Notes: generated by a model from the letters alone, not told the origin. Positions 36,501 to 48,714 are shown, counted from the first letter of the stretch. The stretch: DNA of 64,000 bases from Protopterus annectens (GCF_019279795.1 NC_056745.1:1492899179-1492963178); one strand, 5' to 3'. A program made the numbers and translations.

Positions 36501-37747
36501 TTGTTCCATGAAAATTGCTTATCCAGTTTTTAAATGATTCTCTATTACTTTATGCTACTTTATTAATACACTCCTTTACTCAAGTTATGTTCAAGTTTAA
36601 CTTAATACATTTTAAATCTGTACTGCTCTTGCTGTGGTTTTGATAGCAGCAGAGCTCATATTTAATCTCTGTGACATTCTGTGCTGTTTTCCTTTTATAA
36701 TTCTTTGATTGCATTACTTTGCCCATGTATTGCATTATAAAATTCTTGCATTTCATTTTAAGATACATTATATATGTATGTAGTGCGTTTTTTTTTAATT
36801 TATTATTTTTTTGGAGCTTTTCACCTTGGCCTTCCATTGAAAAGGGATTTCATGACAGACTGTCTTGGTCACCAAATGTAAAATAAATATTTATTTCCAT
36901 TAATGTATGTATGTGTGATATGGTGTGGTGTAATGAAGGATTAGTTTTGGTAAAGGGATACTGCTATCCTGCGTTTAGATACATGTTTATTCCTGACACC
37001 TTCTTCTTGCTGTGAATAGGGGTTTAACCATGTTTATTGGTGATTTTCTGCCTCACAAAAGAAATTAAGGTGATGCAGCTTACTGTCTGTTTTTCGATTT
37101 AGTTTGACACATTTTTGACTGCTCTTGAAGTCTGGTTTGGAAGGCGGATGTCCACATGTTGCTGCATCCCATTTATGATTAAACTGCAACAATGACCCAG
37201 TTGTTAGAATGTCAGCAGTTGTGGTGTGGGCATATATGCAGGTGTAGTTTTGAAGCTCCCTTTGCTTGTGTTTAAATCTGTACTCAGCGATGGTCTTTTG
37301 TCTTATCCTTAATCCTACCTATGATATTATCATACATTCAGCAAAAAAACCTGGGATGTGATTTCTAGTACTCATTTATATGACAAGTGAAAACATTTCT
37401 TGTAACTTTTTGCCCATATCATACCTATTGATCATCAAACCCTCTCTTGGTCATTCAGCCATTTCTGTGCACCACAAAGCCAGGCGTTTATACTACAGTT
37501 GAAATTGGTTTGCTCAGCAGTTGATTATAATGAGTTACTTCTGTTCTGGTGCTTGACTGCTGGCAGTTGCACTGAATTCACATACTTATTGATAGCTGTT
37601 TAGTTAAGTGTTATTTGCATATTCTTTTTTAATTGTTTACACTGTTTTTTAGCCTTGTATACTGCAGTTTAAGTGGAAGGCTACGAAAACTAAATATGTA
37701 GCCAACTTCTGAGATACTCTGCTGTTATTAGTAGTTAAATGCAGTGA
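36501..37747. other. Unassigned interval
   Basis: AT-rich with short T and TG runs; no gene, RNA or clear repeat is supported. Confidence 0.4.
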
Positions 37748-37886
37748 TTTTATTTATTTTATTTAACATTTGTTAACCGGGAATGTCCAACTGAGCGAGA
37801 GCCCTTTTTCAGTGGAGGCCAAGTAAATGCACAAAAATTAATACATTAACAAAGAATCACATAATTGTCAGTACAGTGCAATAAGT

Positions 37887-38583
37887 AAAAAAAAAAAAAA
37901 AACAGTGTAAGCAACTTCTCTGTGTGGAAGATTTTCAGTGCATATATTTCTAGTTAATCACTGTATATTAATCAGATCAGACAATAGTAGTAGAAGTAGC
38001 AAACGTAAACTCATCAAGTCAAAAAGTAATAATAGAAAATATATAATTCTACAGCATTACTAAGTATTCGAAAGTAATCCAAGCAAGGCAGGCAGTCTGT
38101 TTCCAGTCGAAGTACACAGACAAGCGATCCAAGTAAAACAAAAATAGAGTAATAATTTCCTCACAAGCTTTCTAAATATATATATATATATATACTTTTT
38201 ATTAGGCATGGGAGTGGTTTATTGTGCTGTAAAACAAAGTGTTATTGGTACACATGTTAAATTCACATCCTTTCCCCCATCAGCGTGACATTCGAGATGG
38301 TCCTGCCCTACCTAGTAGCTGTCATAATAATATATAGCCCTAATGTACTTTAATGGTACATCTTATTTAACCAAATTATTAAGTAGATTGACTTGATGAG
38401 TTTACGTTCGCTACTTCTACTACTATTGTCTGATCTGATTAATATACAGTGATTAACTAGAAATACATGGACTGAAAATCTTCCACACAGAGAAGTTTCT
38501 TACACTGTTTTGTTTTTAGACCCACTACACTTTAGTGGTTTGTTTTGAGACTTCGGGGATACCACGGAGATTACTTGTTTTTT
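37887..38583. mobile_element. 697-bp fold-back insertion with 15-bp target duplication
   Basis: The target duplication TACAGTGCAATAAGT lies at 37872-37886 and 38584-38598. The arms (37903-38022 and 38388-38507) are near-perfect inverted copies. The left arm is preceded by an A run; the right arm is followed by about 70 bp without a left counterpart, ending in a T run. There is no coding content. The long duplication and unequal ends resemble the other Penelope-type insertions in this window. Confidence 0.75.
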
Positions 38584-38865
38584 TACAGTGCAATAAGTCA
38601 AACATTTTATGATTCTTTGAAGCTCAGAATACTAACTAATCTTTAGTAACAAAAAAATCTGACATTAGCTAAGTCTAGTTTGTCATTCGAGAGAGCTGTC
38701 CATAAGTGGGTTGCAAGTTCAGATAGGATGCATTGGTTACTTGGGACAGAAGATTAGCAGTAGGTGAGAAAAACGGTAAAATGAGTGGGATGAAAGGTAT
38801 TTGCCAGAAGTTGAAACTGAGTTTGAGCAGTGAAACTGTTAGTAAGTAGGGTCTCAAAGTGGAGA

Positions 38866-39239
38866 AACCAAACAGAAACTAGGAAAAGCTGCAACACTTT
38901 ATTCCGGTACCTCGGCTGAATGCCTTCAAAGGAATGAATGCAATAGTACTTGTTGCACCTTATATAATGCTGTGTAACACCAATTGATGTAATTAAACAA
39001 TCACAAAAGTTAATAGACCCATAGAATTAAAGAGACACAGTGTAAAAGCATATTATAAAGCCATAATAGACTCTTAAATATATACAAAAAACACTATAAA
39101 TGTATACAAAAAACACCTAAAAGACACACATACTACTAGATATAGAGAATATTAATCATATAGTAAGATTGACTTCTAAATTCATGCCCCTTGGTTTTAA
39201 GGTACTAAATTTTAGAATAAACCTACTTTCCAAATTCAA
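38866..39239 (-). repeat. PLE-2 direct repeat (pseudo-LTR), 3' copy
   Basis: 374 bp matched by 41815-42188 at a constant offset of 2,949 bp. Read on the minus strand it ends with a hairpin block, CCGGAATAAAGTG and the element tail. Confidence 0.95.
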
Positions 39240-39279
39240 CAGATTCTGTAAATAGTTCCCAGTATTATGCGAGTCAGGT

Positions 39280-41815
39280 TTAGCAAGGGCACAAAAAAAT
39301 AGAGTCCGAACTTCCATTGCGAACTGAATTGAAATGTTCAGAAATAGGGCTATCAGTTCTGACATTTCGAATATCACCTAAGTGTTCTAAAACATGTATT
39401 TTTAATTGCCGTTTAGTCTGACCAATGTAAAATTTGGGTGGAACACAATCACAACCAATTAAGTACACTACTCCACATGATTTACAATTAAAATAGTTAT
39501 GAGCAGTGTATTTAACCCCATTAATCAAACTACCTGAAAGATTTTTTTACTTTTGAGCAGAGCTTACATTTTCCACATCTAAACATACCATGTGGCAGAT
39601 TATTTATGATGCCAGACCGAGCACGATTTTTTAATTTTGATTTCAAAATTTCCTTTAAATTGGCATACCTGCCATAAGAAAAGGAAACATGATTTGGAAA
39701 CAAATGACCAATCTCCTCATTGTTACAGACAATTGGCCACAAAAAATCTACAATGTCTTTCAGCATCACTGAAAAAGGGGAAAATTTTGTGACAAAAAAT
39801 AAATTGTCAATATTCACACAACTAACCTCACCATCCCTGGATGTTTTCAAAGAAGCTTTCTTTAAAATACTACCTCTTTTGTTAGGATTTAGCAGTCTAT
39901 CTAGACTTTTACTAATTAAACTTTCAGAATAGCCTCTCATAGACAATCTAAAATATCCCCACGTGTTCCAAAAAACCCCCACAACAAGATACTATTGGAC
40001 GACCAGGAGGGTCTTGTAAGTTTTTATGTATTTTGGGAAGTGTATAGAATGTAGGATCCCTAGGATTAGTGATTGTCACATCCTTACTACTAAGGAAACC
40101 TAGTCTTTCACCCCTTTCTAAAAGGTCAAACAGTTCAGAGTTAAATTGAACAATTGGGTTATGTAATAGTTCTATATAAACACCATCATCACACAAAAGA
40201 TCAAAATTCATTTTTAAATAATGGCATTTATCCATTATAACCCAATTGCCACCCTTATCCGCTGTACAAAAAATAAATTCATTGGAAATTTCTTTCATTT
40301 GTTTCAGTGCCAACCACTCTTGCTTTGTAAGATTAAATCCAATAAATCATTTCAAAAACAGCAGATACTCAGTCTCAACCTTTTTACACAAAACATTTTC
40401 AAAGACCCTTAAAACAGCTGAATTTTTAGGAGGACAAAAAGAACTGTGCACAGGCAAACAAGGCACAGTTAATTTTCCACAACCAGTAAAAAAACGTTCA
40501 GTGCTCTCAAAAGTAACGACAGAATCAGAACTGGCCCTCATGTTAATATCTGACTCAAAATAACCACTCCTCTCAGCATCAAACTCATATGTAGAAAGAT
40601 CCATTAAAGGATCATCCATCATAGATAGATGCTCAGTACTAATGGAAGAATCAGCGTCAACATAACTATCACTACCGACATAGGCATTCTCAAGGTTTGG
40701 GTCCTGCATACTATCAGAAGTATTTTTAAGTTCAAAAAATACTTTTAAGTAAAGTTTAACGTCTAATAACAAATCCGAAAGCGCTGGTACTTTAGTAGGT
40801 ACAAATTTACTACCCTTATTAAGTACCTGCCGCATATCGGAAGTAATAGTAAGATCACTCAAATTCACAATGTGCATATAATTACCAAAAACTTGGGTCC
40901 CAAAATCAACATTGGACCTCCGTAGGGTAAGCACAGAAGAAAAATTCACGTCCAACACAGTAACATTACTGATATCTTCGGTTCCGACCCTTCTGTCGCG
41001 ACTTTCGTTTAGACCCCCGTCGAAAGTTCCATCTGCCTTGATCTTCCATGTCCGACGCTGCACCTGTACCCTCAGTACTGTCTATACTCTCAAAAGATAC
41101 ACTTTTTTTGCTTAGCTTGTAGTCAGAAGAGCGGACTGGACGAGTCTCGGCCACTACGTAAACCACGTGAACTCCCTTCACCGCCCTTCATCTGGAATAA
41201 ACCATTCTTCAATTTTCGCTGCCAGTAATAAACCAAGTTCTTACTAAAATCATTTACATCTCTATTCAACTTTTTCTTCTTTCTTGCGATGACATCGCGT
41301 TCAATCTTGGAAACCTCCTCATTCATGCTTTTCATAGCTGAAAAAAACGCTGTATCAGGATATTCAACAGCTAATGCAGCCTCCCCTTCAGCAATTTGGG
41401 TTTGGATTAAACCCAAAGTTCTCCGGTTACGGTTAATCAAAATCTTTAACCAACTAAGAGAACATTGTCACTCCTCTAAAAAAGCATTCTCATCTTCAGC
41501 AAATTTGTAAGCAGGCAACTTGTCAATTCTTAAACCTCTAGGTGTAATAGAGAGTTCAACATACTTCTCCAGCAGACGTATGTCATAAAATAAAGAAGTC
41601 TCTTTAATTCTCAATTTCTTCAGGTCATCAAACTTTTTATCAAAAGAACTGTTGCCAGATACAGTCCACGGATCAAATTGTGCTAACTTACTGTCCCTCT
41701 CTTTAGCTAAGTTAGCAAACAAAAATCCACTTCCATTCAAATTGGACATGATGAAATCCTCCAGTCTCTGAATATACGAAAAAAAGCCAACCAAACTGCA
41801 AACGAATGTGAACAA
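39280..41815 (-). pseudogene. PLE-2 coding region
   Basis: Read on the minus strand, the N-terminal part (about 41815-40350) is Lys/Glu- and Ser-rich. Next, FCTADKGGNWVIMDKCHY and FYTLPKIHKNLQDPPGRP (about 40280-40000) are the conserved entry to Penelope-family RTs. RGYSESLISKSLDRLL and FSYGRYANLKEIL follow, belonging to the region after the RT. The Cys linker FRCGKCKLC precedes a GIY-YIG domain (VVYLIGCDC, KFYIGQTKRQL) at 39528-39280. Fossil. Confidence 0.82.
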
Positions 41816-42188
41816 ACCAAACAGAAACTAGGAAAAGCTGCAACACTTTATTCCGGTACCTCGGCTGAATGCCTTCAAAGGAATGAATGCAATAGTACTT
41901 GTTGCACCTTATATAATGCTGTGTAACACCAATTGATGTAATTAAACAATCACAAAAGTTAATAGACCCATAGAATTAAAGAGACACAGTGTAAAAGCAT
42001 ATTATAAAGCCATAATAGACTCTTAAATATATACAAAAAACACTATAAATGTATACAAAAAACACCTAAAAGACACACATACTACTAGATATAGAGAATA
42101 TTAATCATATAGTAAGATTGACTTCTAAATTCATGCCCCTTGGTTTTAAGGTACTAAATTTTAGAATAAACCTACTTTCCAAATTCAA
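41815..42188 (-). repeat. PLE-2 direct repeat (pseudo-LTR), 5' copy
   Basis: I found no difference from 38866-39239 on reading. Between it and the coding start lies AACTGCAAACGAATGTG, which recurs inverted at 42403-42425. Confidence 0.95.
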
Positions 42189-42437
42189 ATTTTTGTATAT
42201 ATTTAAGAGTCTTGCTTTAACATTTAATTACACTGTGTCTTCCTCTATGGGTATATTTTTTTTTATTGTTTTTTTTACTCATATTCAATTTAATTACATA
42301 GTATATATTAAGGTGCATGTACTATTGATTCTATTCCTGCAAATTCATTCAACACGTAATACGGAATAAAGTGTTGCAGCTTTTCCTAGTTTCTGTTTGG
42401 TTTGTTCACATTCGTTTGCAGTTTGGTTGGCTTTTTT
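42189..42437 (+). repeat. PLE-2 inverted arm
   Basis: Reverse-oriented relative of the pseudo-LTR. Positions 42366-42437 are the exact inverse of about 41778-41850. The inner part (TTTAAGAGTC, TACACTGTGTCTTC) is only loosely similar, as if from a different subfamily. Confidence 0.85.
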
Positions 42438-42549
42438 TCTCAAAGTGGAGAGCAGTGACATCGAAGGAGTTAGATGGTTCAAGTACAGTTGTTGAGAAGG
42501 TAGTCTTTGAGTGCTGATTGAAATGTGTGTAGGGTTGCTTTACTTCTGA

Positions 42550-43998
42550 TGTCAAGGGGGAGCTTGTTCCAATTTAGAGCTGGTTAGTAGCTGAATAGAT
42601 TTTGACCAATGTATTTTTTTGGGCTTAGAGATTTTTAGGCATTGCTGGTTTGAGCTGCTAAGGTGTCTTGTAGGGGCATTGATAGTAACCAAAATGGAGA
42701 TGCTGGGGCAGGCAAAGAGTTTGTAGAGACAGGAGTGAATAATAGTTAATTGAGAGACAAGGAGCTGATGGAGGAAATTAAGCCAGTTTAATGTCGAGAG
42801 AGAGACAGTGGTGAGAGTTAGGGGACTGATTGGCAGTGAACTGAGCAACTTTGCTGTATGTGCTTTTTAGTTTAACTAGTAGGGAGGTTTGTAAATTAGT
42901 TAGGATTTGCGATCTGTAGAGAGATTCGCGAGTAGAAAAGCCTGAGTTAGTGAAAGACTGGAGTTTGTTAGTAACAAACTTCTTATTTCTGTAGGAGTCC
43001 GAGTTTTTGGTGAGTGTTTTTGATGCAGTGGTTGACATGTAGGTCTAATTAAAGTTGATCATCTATGATTACCCGGAGAAGTTTAGTTTGGGGTTCAGCA
43101 TATATAGTGGTATCATTAGAGAAGTGATAGAAAAGACTGGTTTGAGTGATATGAGAGCCTTAGGAAGAAATAGATGTTTGGTCTTTTGGGGATTAAGAAT
43201 AAGCTGATTGTCTGCGAGCCATTTTTTAACTGAGTTAAAGGATTTTTAACTGAGTGAGAGAATGTCAGAGAAAGTGTCAGCTGTGGTGGTAATGGTGGAG
43301 TTGTGTGCATATTTTATTGGGGGGGGGCAGGAGGTGTAGAGTCGGTTAGTGAAGATATTGAAAAGTAGGGGGCCAAGGATTGACCTTTGAGGGACTCCCA
43401 TTTTGATGGTTAGGAAGGGGGATGGAGTAGATTGCCATTTCATTGATGACATTTGGAGAGAGAGCTGGTGAACCAAGAGATAGCGGTGGGAGTTAGGTTA
43501 AGGTTACTCCTGTTTGAGGAGGATGGGGTGGGAGACCATGTCAAAGGCTTTGGAGAGATCAAGGAAGTGGCAGGAGACTAGTTTGTTTCTAGTGAGGGAA
43601 ACAGTCAGAGATGGAGATCAGGGCAGTAGGACTGCTGTGGTTAGGGTGGAAGCCATATTGGGTGGGAGTGAGCAGGTTTTCTAGGACTGGATTGTCCATG
43701 ATTTATTTGTGTATACATTTTCAAGTATTTTTGATAGTGGGGAGAGAACTGCTATGGGACGGTAATTGGTGAGTTCTGTAGTTACCCGCTTTATGAATGG
43801 GAATGTTAAAGAGCTGTTTCCGTAGAGAAGGAACAGTGGATTCAGAGAGCAGTTGACAAGAATGGAAACTGGGAGACCTATGGAGTTTGCAGGAAGTTTG
43901 AGGAGGAGGGGGAGGTAGGTTATCCACCTGGGGGAGCAGGGTTTACGTTTGCTGAGGAGGTTTTTAATGTAGTTGGTAGGTACAGGTTTGAGTGGCAA
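42550..43998 (-). pseudogene. L2-like LINE: reverse transcriptase and C-terminal part
   Basis: On the minus strand: FIKRVTTELTNYRPIAVLSP and LSKILENVY (43800-43700) are the RT finger motif of the CR1/L2 group. GVPQRSILGPLLFNIFTNRL (about 43400) is the block before the active site, followed by a YAHNSTI segment where YADD-like sequence is expected. The end of the protein lies at 43040-42550. The reading frame has several shifts. The function would be target-primed reverse transcription. Confidence 0.82.
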
Positions 43999-44554
43999 GA
44001 AGTTTTGATTGGGGTTAGAGGGGAGGTAGGTGTGGTTGTTAGGGTTTGAGTTGGGGAGTAAACTTACTGATAGTATCTATAAAGTATGAGTTGAGCAGGG
44101 AAGCAGTCTGTATGGTGGTGATTTTGTGGCAAGGGTTAGGAGTGCTGAGGTTACCAGGGTGGAGGATGTGGTTGGTGCTCCAGAATTTGTTGGGATTATG
44201 TTTACATGCTGTTTGTGGTTTCAGGTAAAAGTTCTTTTTGTCAAGGTAGACCTGGTTTTTGGAGAGGTTTCGAAGTTCTTTGTAGGTTTTCAGGTAGGTA
44301 TGTAGTTTAGTTTTGGTCCAGAGTTTCCAAGCTTTTTCTCTGAGAGTTCTTGTAGCCTGGGGGAGTTGAGAGATTTTATTCTAACTTTGCAGAGGGGGGG
44401 GGGCAAGTCAGTGTAGTATGTTAAGAAATATGGAGTTGAATTTGAGAAATTCTTCATCTAGGGGCAGATTAGATAGGATAGACCAGTTGATGACAGAGAG
44501 CTGATTGCTGAATACTTCAGTGTGGAAGATGGAGAGATTGTCATTCTTTGATTT

Positions 44555-44800
44555 TCAGTGGTTTGTGTAGATGGGGGTGTATCTTCTGATACTAATAGGA
44601 GAATAGTCACTGATAGAATCAGGATGAGTTTCTTGATGGTGGTAAAGGTTGGGAATGGACATTAAAATCCAGTCTGATAGAAGCTGAGTTGGTTGTCTTC
44701 TTAAGGTAAGTGGATGCAGAAATGAGCTGAGAAAAGCCTTGAAAATTGATGGAGGAGTTAGATGGTTTGCTATTTGTGCGAACGATAATCTGTTGGCATG
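44555..44800 (-). pseudogene. L2-like LINE: endonuclease end
   Basis: SDWILMSIPNLYHHQETHPD followed by SISDYSPISI on the minus strand is the C-terminal SDH-type block of an APE-like LINE endonuclease (here SDY). It is shifted in frame relative to the RT part. The upstream part of this endonuclease is not continuous here. Confidence 0.7.
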
Positions 44801-44974
44801 TATGCTACTGAAAATCAGATTGTCATTCACAAAATATAAAGTGTATGGGATAGTTGAACACACTTATGCGAATGCAGTAGGATATGTTTGACAAACTGTA
44901 CAGAGATTGCGGTACAGCAGGGATTAGAAATTCATCCATATCCCCACTGTAGTGTGATCTCAGAGTTGGAATAT

Positions 44975-45036
44975 TTTATTAGCAGGGGGGATGGGGGGTG
45001 CAGGGGGGGGGACTTGCCCCCCCTGCAAAAACGTGA
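44975..45036. repeat. GC-rich hairpin block
   Basis: G run, CTTGCCCCCCCTGC and an A run form a hairpin-capable block. The same design in milder form is at 5-48. It probably marks the end of a dispersed repeat inserted here. Confidence 0.55.
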
Positions 45037-45039
45037 TAT

Positions 45040-45290
45040 GTCGTATAGGAGTTTGATTTACATCAGGTCCTATACAGATATCAAGTGATGTTTTTGATGA
45101 CAATGTCGACTCAAATGAGTTGATCATTTGGTTCGACACTGTGATGTGGTTGAGATTCCAGTTTCGATGGTCTACTTTGGCATTGCAAATGGAAATTATT
45201 TGCCTTTTGCAATATTGATAGTAAACCGATTTAGGTGATGGAGATGACCAATTGATGTTGACATCTCCTAGCAAAGCAATTTCATTTGTT
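45040..45290 (-). pseudogene. LINE endonuclease fragment
   Basis: MLGDVNINWSSPSPKSVYYQ on the minus strand carries the GDxN motif of APE-type LINE endonucleases. It may be the missing upstream part of the neighbouring L2-like LINE or come from another LINE; the following residues do not match the plus-strand L2-like copy well. Confidence 0.5.
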
Positions 45291-45299
45291 ACATTGTTG

Positions 45300-45425
45300 G
45301 ACAGCCAGATAAGGTGACAGCGGTGAGGTCTGCGGTGGGAGTGACGGATGCGTTTAAGGTGGAGGTGGGATTACATCAAGGATCAGCTCTGAGCCCTTTC
45401 TTATTTGCAATGCTATGTGAGAAAG
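45300..45425 (+). pseudogene. RTE-clade LINE reverse transcriptase fragment
   Basis: The translation VRSAVGVTDAFKVEVGLHQG followed by SALSPFLFAMLCE is the characteristic RTE motif around the QGSALSP block. Only about 40 codons remain before the sequence becomes unrelated. It is truncated at both ends. Confidence 0.8.
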
Positions 45426-45964
45426 GACAGGTTGACAGACGAGATCAGACAGGAGGGGGGTATATAGATTACTGCTACAGTGACAGTCATATGGTTGTTT
45501 ATCTCACAGGTAGCTACAAGCAGTTCAACAGGGTGGAGTAAGGGGGGAAGATTTGTGGGTCTCTATTACATAGTCGGACGTTGAAAAGAACAAAGGTTGT
45601 TGCATCAAATCCCAGTAACTCAAACCACACAATGTCAAACATACGGAACAGCGATTTTCTTTTCTCCAGGAAAAAAATCTTTGCTCAAAAAAAAAAAAAA
45701 AAAAATCCACAGACTAAATGTACTTCAATATACCAACTCTGAAATTGCACCACAGTGGATAAAATGGCAAAGTCCCGGCAATGGACCAGCGATTCTTTTC
45801 CCTGGGAAAAAAATCGCTTTTCCGGCCATTCAGCATTCTTTGCTTTCTTTTATCAGGGGACAGTGTAAGAGCATTCACTCTTTTCAATGTTCAACATCCT
45901 GATATAGACCCAGATTTGTTATTGGGGTCAGCGTAAGGTGTTGGTCATAGAGAATGGCAATGCC
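45426..45964. other. Non-coding interval with two A/T-rich hairpins
   Basis: Two similar hairpins, 45648-45686 and 45788-45818, each start AGCGATT and end in AAAAAAATC; an A run lies between them at about 45687-45705. Perhaps the ends of one non-autonomous repeat. Confidence 0.4.
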
Positions 45965-46725
45965 TCCACCTTTTTTAAAGGTTCATAAATGTTTACTAGG
46001 CTAATGACCACAAGGGCCTTTTTAAGCCTAGCCATGCATCCCAAATCTCTGACAAGTTCTTATACCCTTGATAAGTGTAAGCATGGGCCTGGGAGATGAA
46101 CCATTTACAGGTTACTTGTGTCCATTAGAGACATGGGTGCCAAATCAAGGATGAATTTCCGTTTTCCCATCCAGTTGTCCAAGTTGCACATGGGTGAATT
46201 TCCGTTTTCCCATCCAGTTGTCCAAGTTGCACTTGAATTGGGTTAGGGAGGAACTCTGCTTCACATGGATGGGGAGCCTGTTCCATAGATTGGGTAATCT
46301 CTGGGATACATACCTATCTCTCCAGCAGGTTCTATTTATGTCACAGGCAAGGTTTAAGTCTTTAGAAACTGGTAATTCTGGTGCTGTTTGTTTTGCGGAT
46401 ATGCAGGAGGTCTAGTAGAGTGGGGTCTGATAATGCCTTGTGTGTCAGGCATAGATCTCCCATCAAAAGCCTGTAGGAGACAGAATCCAGGGATATGGCC
46501 TTGAGGCGGTCTACATAGGACATTTTACTAATGCCCTGTATTCTTTCAGTGAGGAACCTCTGTGGATGTTGCATTTGTTGGATATGCCTGGTTAAGGTAC
46601 ATGCAAAAGGGGGCATTGTACTCGGTGAGCATGTCGGAGAATTAGTTTTGTAAGGACGATCCTGGTGAAGGATGCTTTAGACAGGGGGAGAACAAGGGAG
46701 TGAGAGATTTGTGATTTGAGCAAAG
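45965..46725 (-). mobile_element. CR1 LINE, 3' part
   Basis: Minus-strand translation at 46616-46362 gives HIQQMQHPQRFLTERIQGIS and DLCLTHKALSDPTLLDLLHI, the CR1 C-terminal region, homologous to 48913-49176 and 53137-52928. The 3' end is near 45965 (GGTTCATAAATG on the + strand). A 38-bp stretch starting TGAATTTCCGTTTTCCCATC occurs twice in tandem at about 46152-46230. The 5' side is cut off by the LTR at 46726. Confidence 0.8.
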
Positions 46726-47100
46726 TGTTGCTCATCCATTCAGGATAAAACAGACTTAACAGTTGTGGGTTGGTTCAAGCGACTTTATTATATACAAACA
46801 CATCAGGATTAGGACTTAGTAAATTAAACTTAAACTTATAAACTGACTACTGCACTCATACATGTTAACGCTCTGGCTGTTCTGTCAAAATGGCACTGCT
46901 ACCTGCACATGCTCAGTATTTATATGCACATGCTACTGCCGCTCTTTGTATTTATATGCATGCAACACCATCATGGATGGGCACTACCTGCTGCACATGC
47001 TCAGTATTTATATGCACATGCTTATATCTGGAAATGGTTCTTAAAGGTACATACACACAGTCTGTTCTGCAGACTCCCTTTTTGAGAAATAGCTCACACA
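46726..47100 (-). repeat. Gypsy 3' LTR
   Basis: On the minus strand it begins TGTGTGAG and ends GAGCAACA, with ATATAAATAC (TATA-like) and AATAAAG. A segment around CTGCACATGCTCAG is duplicated with an 88-bp period (46903 and 46991). Confidence 0.88.
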
Positions 47101-47220
47101 TTAAATGACAACATTGATTGACATGCACTTTACAGAAATGATCCTTTGACATGCAGTTATACTGAACTAATTCTTTGACATACAGTTATACAAAACTAAA
47201 CACAAAAGAGATAATCACGT

Positions 47221-48430
47221 CTAGGTTGCTGTGTATTTTACTCTAGGTCTAAAAATACAACCTGATTGTGTGACACAAAAATTGGAGCTTGGTCTAGCAA
47301 TGGGGACTGTCTTTAAGGAATGTTCAACTTTAGGGACATCATCAAGAATGAGAACAGATATTGAGATATGTTCTTTAACAGGAACATTGTCTGGGTTGCT
47401 CTGAGATCTAGAGTCTGTATCACAGGTACGATGCTGTGATATCACTTCTGACACAGGAAGATGATGCCTGCGGTTTCTCCTGTATTCTGTACCCTCAGAG
47501 TCCACTAAGTAGGATCTCTGCTCAGCACAAACACCTCTCACGTGACCATTTCGATCAAAGCCTTTCATCATTTGCATCCTCACTAGCTCTCCACCTTTCA
47601 ATGGATGAAGAAATCTGCTCATTTTATCATAGCTGAACTTCTGGAATGAATGCTTCTTAAAAAGTTAGGCTTTGATTGCTCTGTTGTTTTCAGCATTAGG
47701 CACCAACAAACTTGAACTGATAGGCAGATAGAAGTCTCTGAGCAGGTGAGCCAAGTAGGTTGTCACAAGGTACATTTTTTAGATTAAGTACATTCAAGAA
47801 GATAGCAGTATTGTCACACTTTGACCTCTCTAGCAATTCCTTTGCAGTCTGTACTGCATGTTCAGCCAGGCTGTTTGTTTGTGGGTATTCTGGACTGCTA
47901 GTAATATGGATAAAGTCCCACTCTTTTGCAAATTTCTGAAATTGACTGATAAACTGGGTACTGTTGTCAGAGATAACTTTGTGTGGACTGCCGTGGACTG
48001 AGAAATGTTGTTTCATCTTCGTAATAACAGCACTGGATGTAAGGTTAGCTAGCAAATCTATTTCGGACCAGTTCGAATAAGAGTTTACCAAGACTAAGTA
48101 ATGCAGATTGTTCCACTCAAGTGTGTCAGTGGCTACTGTTGACCAAGGTAGTTCAGGAATATGGCTTAGCTGAAGCGACTCTTTTTGCAAATGCAGTTTA
48201 GTACTATTGCATACTGAACGAGATGAAAGCACTTTATCAATGTATTTTGACAGAGAAGGCCAGAATACTAGTCCTCTTGCCCTTCTTTTGGTAGCTTCTG
48301 AACCTGGGTGGCCACGATGCAAAATCTGAATGTATTCATGTTGTAAGGAAGTAGGAACAATGACTTTTGGACCTTTGAAAATGATATCTTCCATCAGCAT
48401 CTCATCTCTGTAAGGTAAATAAGGTTGCAC
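47221..48430 (-). pseudogene. Gypsy integrase region
   Basis: On the minus strand the zinc-binding N-terminal part (HPGSEATKRRARGLVFWPSL) precedes the catalytic core, with VATDTLEWNNLHYLVLVNSY, KVISDNSTQFISQFQKF and SSPEYPQTNSLAEHAVQTAK in the order expected of a retroviral-type DDE integrase. The C-terminal part near 47600-47450 (LVRMQMMKGFDRNGHVRG, SYLVDSEGTEYRRNRRHH) resembles the tail of vertebrate gypsy integrases. Fossil. Confidence 0.88.
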
Positions 48431-48714
48431 TTCTGGTGGTACAGAAGGTTGCTTTGACGGCCATCAAACACTGATGAAGTTATTTGCTTTTGCAAAACTG
48501 GATCAGTCTTTGTGTGATCAAACTCAAGTGGACTGGTTCTGTGAAATGCCTCTGCCGTATCAGCACACAGTAGTTAAAGGCCCTTGAAATCGTGTATGAA
48601 CATACATGTATATATTGGCAAAAGTTTATGCCAGAACTTGTAACTATGCCCAGTAGCACAACAGACTCTTTGAAACAACGGCACTTTAAAATCACTGTAC
48701 TCTGCAAAACCACT

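Larger units (their letters stand above)
38866..42437 (-). mobile_element. PLE-2: Penelope-like element with direct and inverted terminal repeats
   Basis: The 14-bp target duplication TCTCAAAGTGGAGA (38852-38865 and 42438-42451) brackets 3,572 bp. Two direct repeats of 374 bp (38866-39239 and 41815-42188) look identical by eye, with no length difference, which argues for a fairly recent insertion. A third, inverted and mostly diverged copy occupies 42189-42437; its outermost 70 bp match the main element exactly. Coding sequence on the minus strand shows Penelope-type RT and GIY-YIG parts. The coding part has several breaks and not all RT blocks are represented, so this copy could not move by itself. 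Confidence 0.9.
37748..44800 (-). mobile_element. L2-like LINE, minus strand, split by two insertions
   Basis: A non-LTR retrotransposon related to the plus-strand LINE at 58030-61305. Its 3' end is at about 37748-37850 (on the minus strand CCACTGAAAAAGGGCTC, then CCGGTTAACAAATG and a TAAAA-type tail). A 697-bp fold-back lies at 37887-38583. PLE-2 at 38866-42437 splits the body, with the 14-bp target TCTCAAAGTGGAGA on both sides. Further upstream come the C-terminal region (42550-43040), RT (43250-44000) and endonuclease (44555-44800). Frameshifts and stops are scattered through it, so it is an old inactive copy. Confidence 0.82.

Noticed and set aside
46862-47152. Cys/Tyr/His-rich open frames
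   Set aside because: They fall entirely within the gypsy LTR and its 88-bp internal duplication.
47696-48430. A domesticated integrase gene of the host
   Set aside because: It lies between LTRs of the same orientation and is broken elsewhere; nothing suggests selection on the host's behalf.
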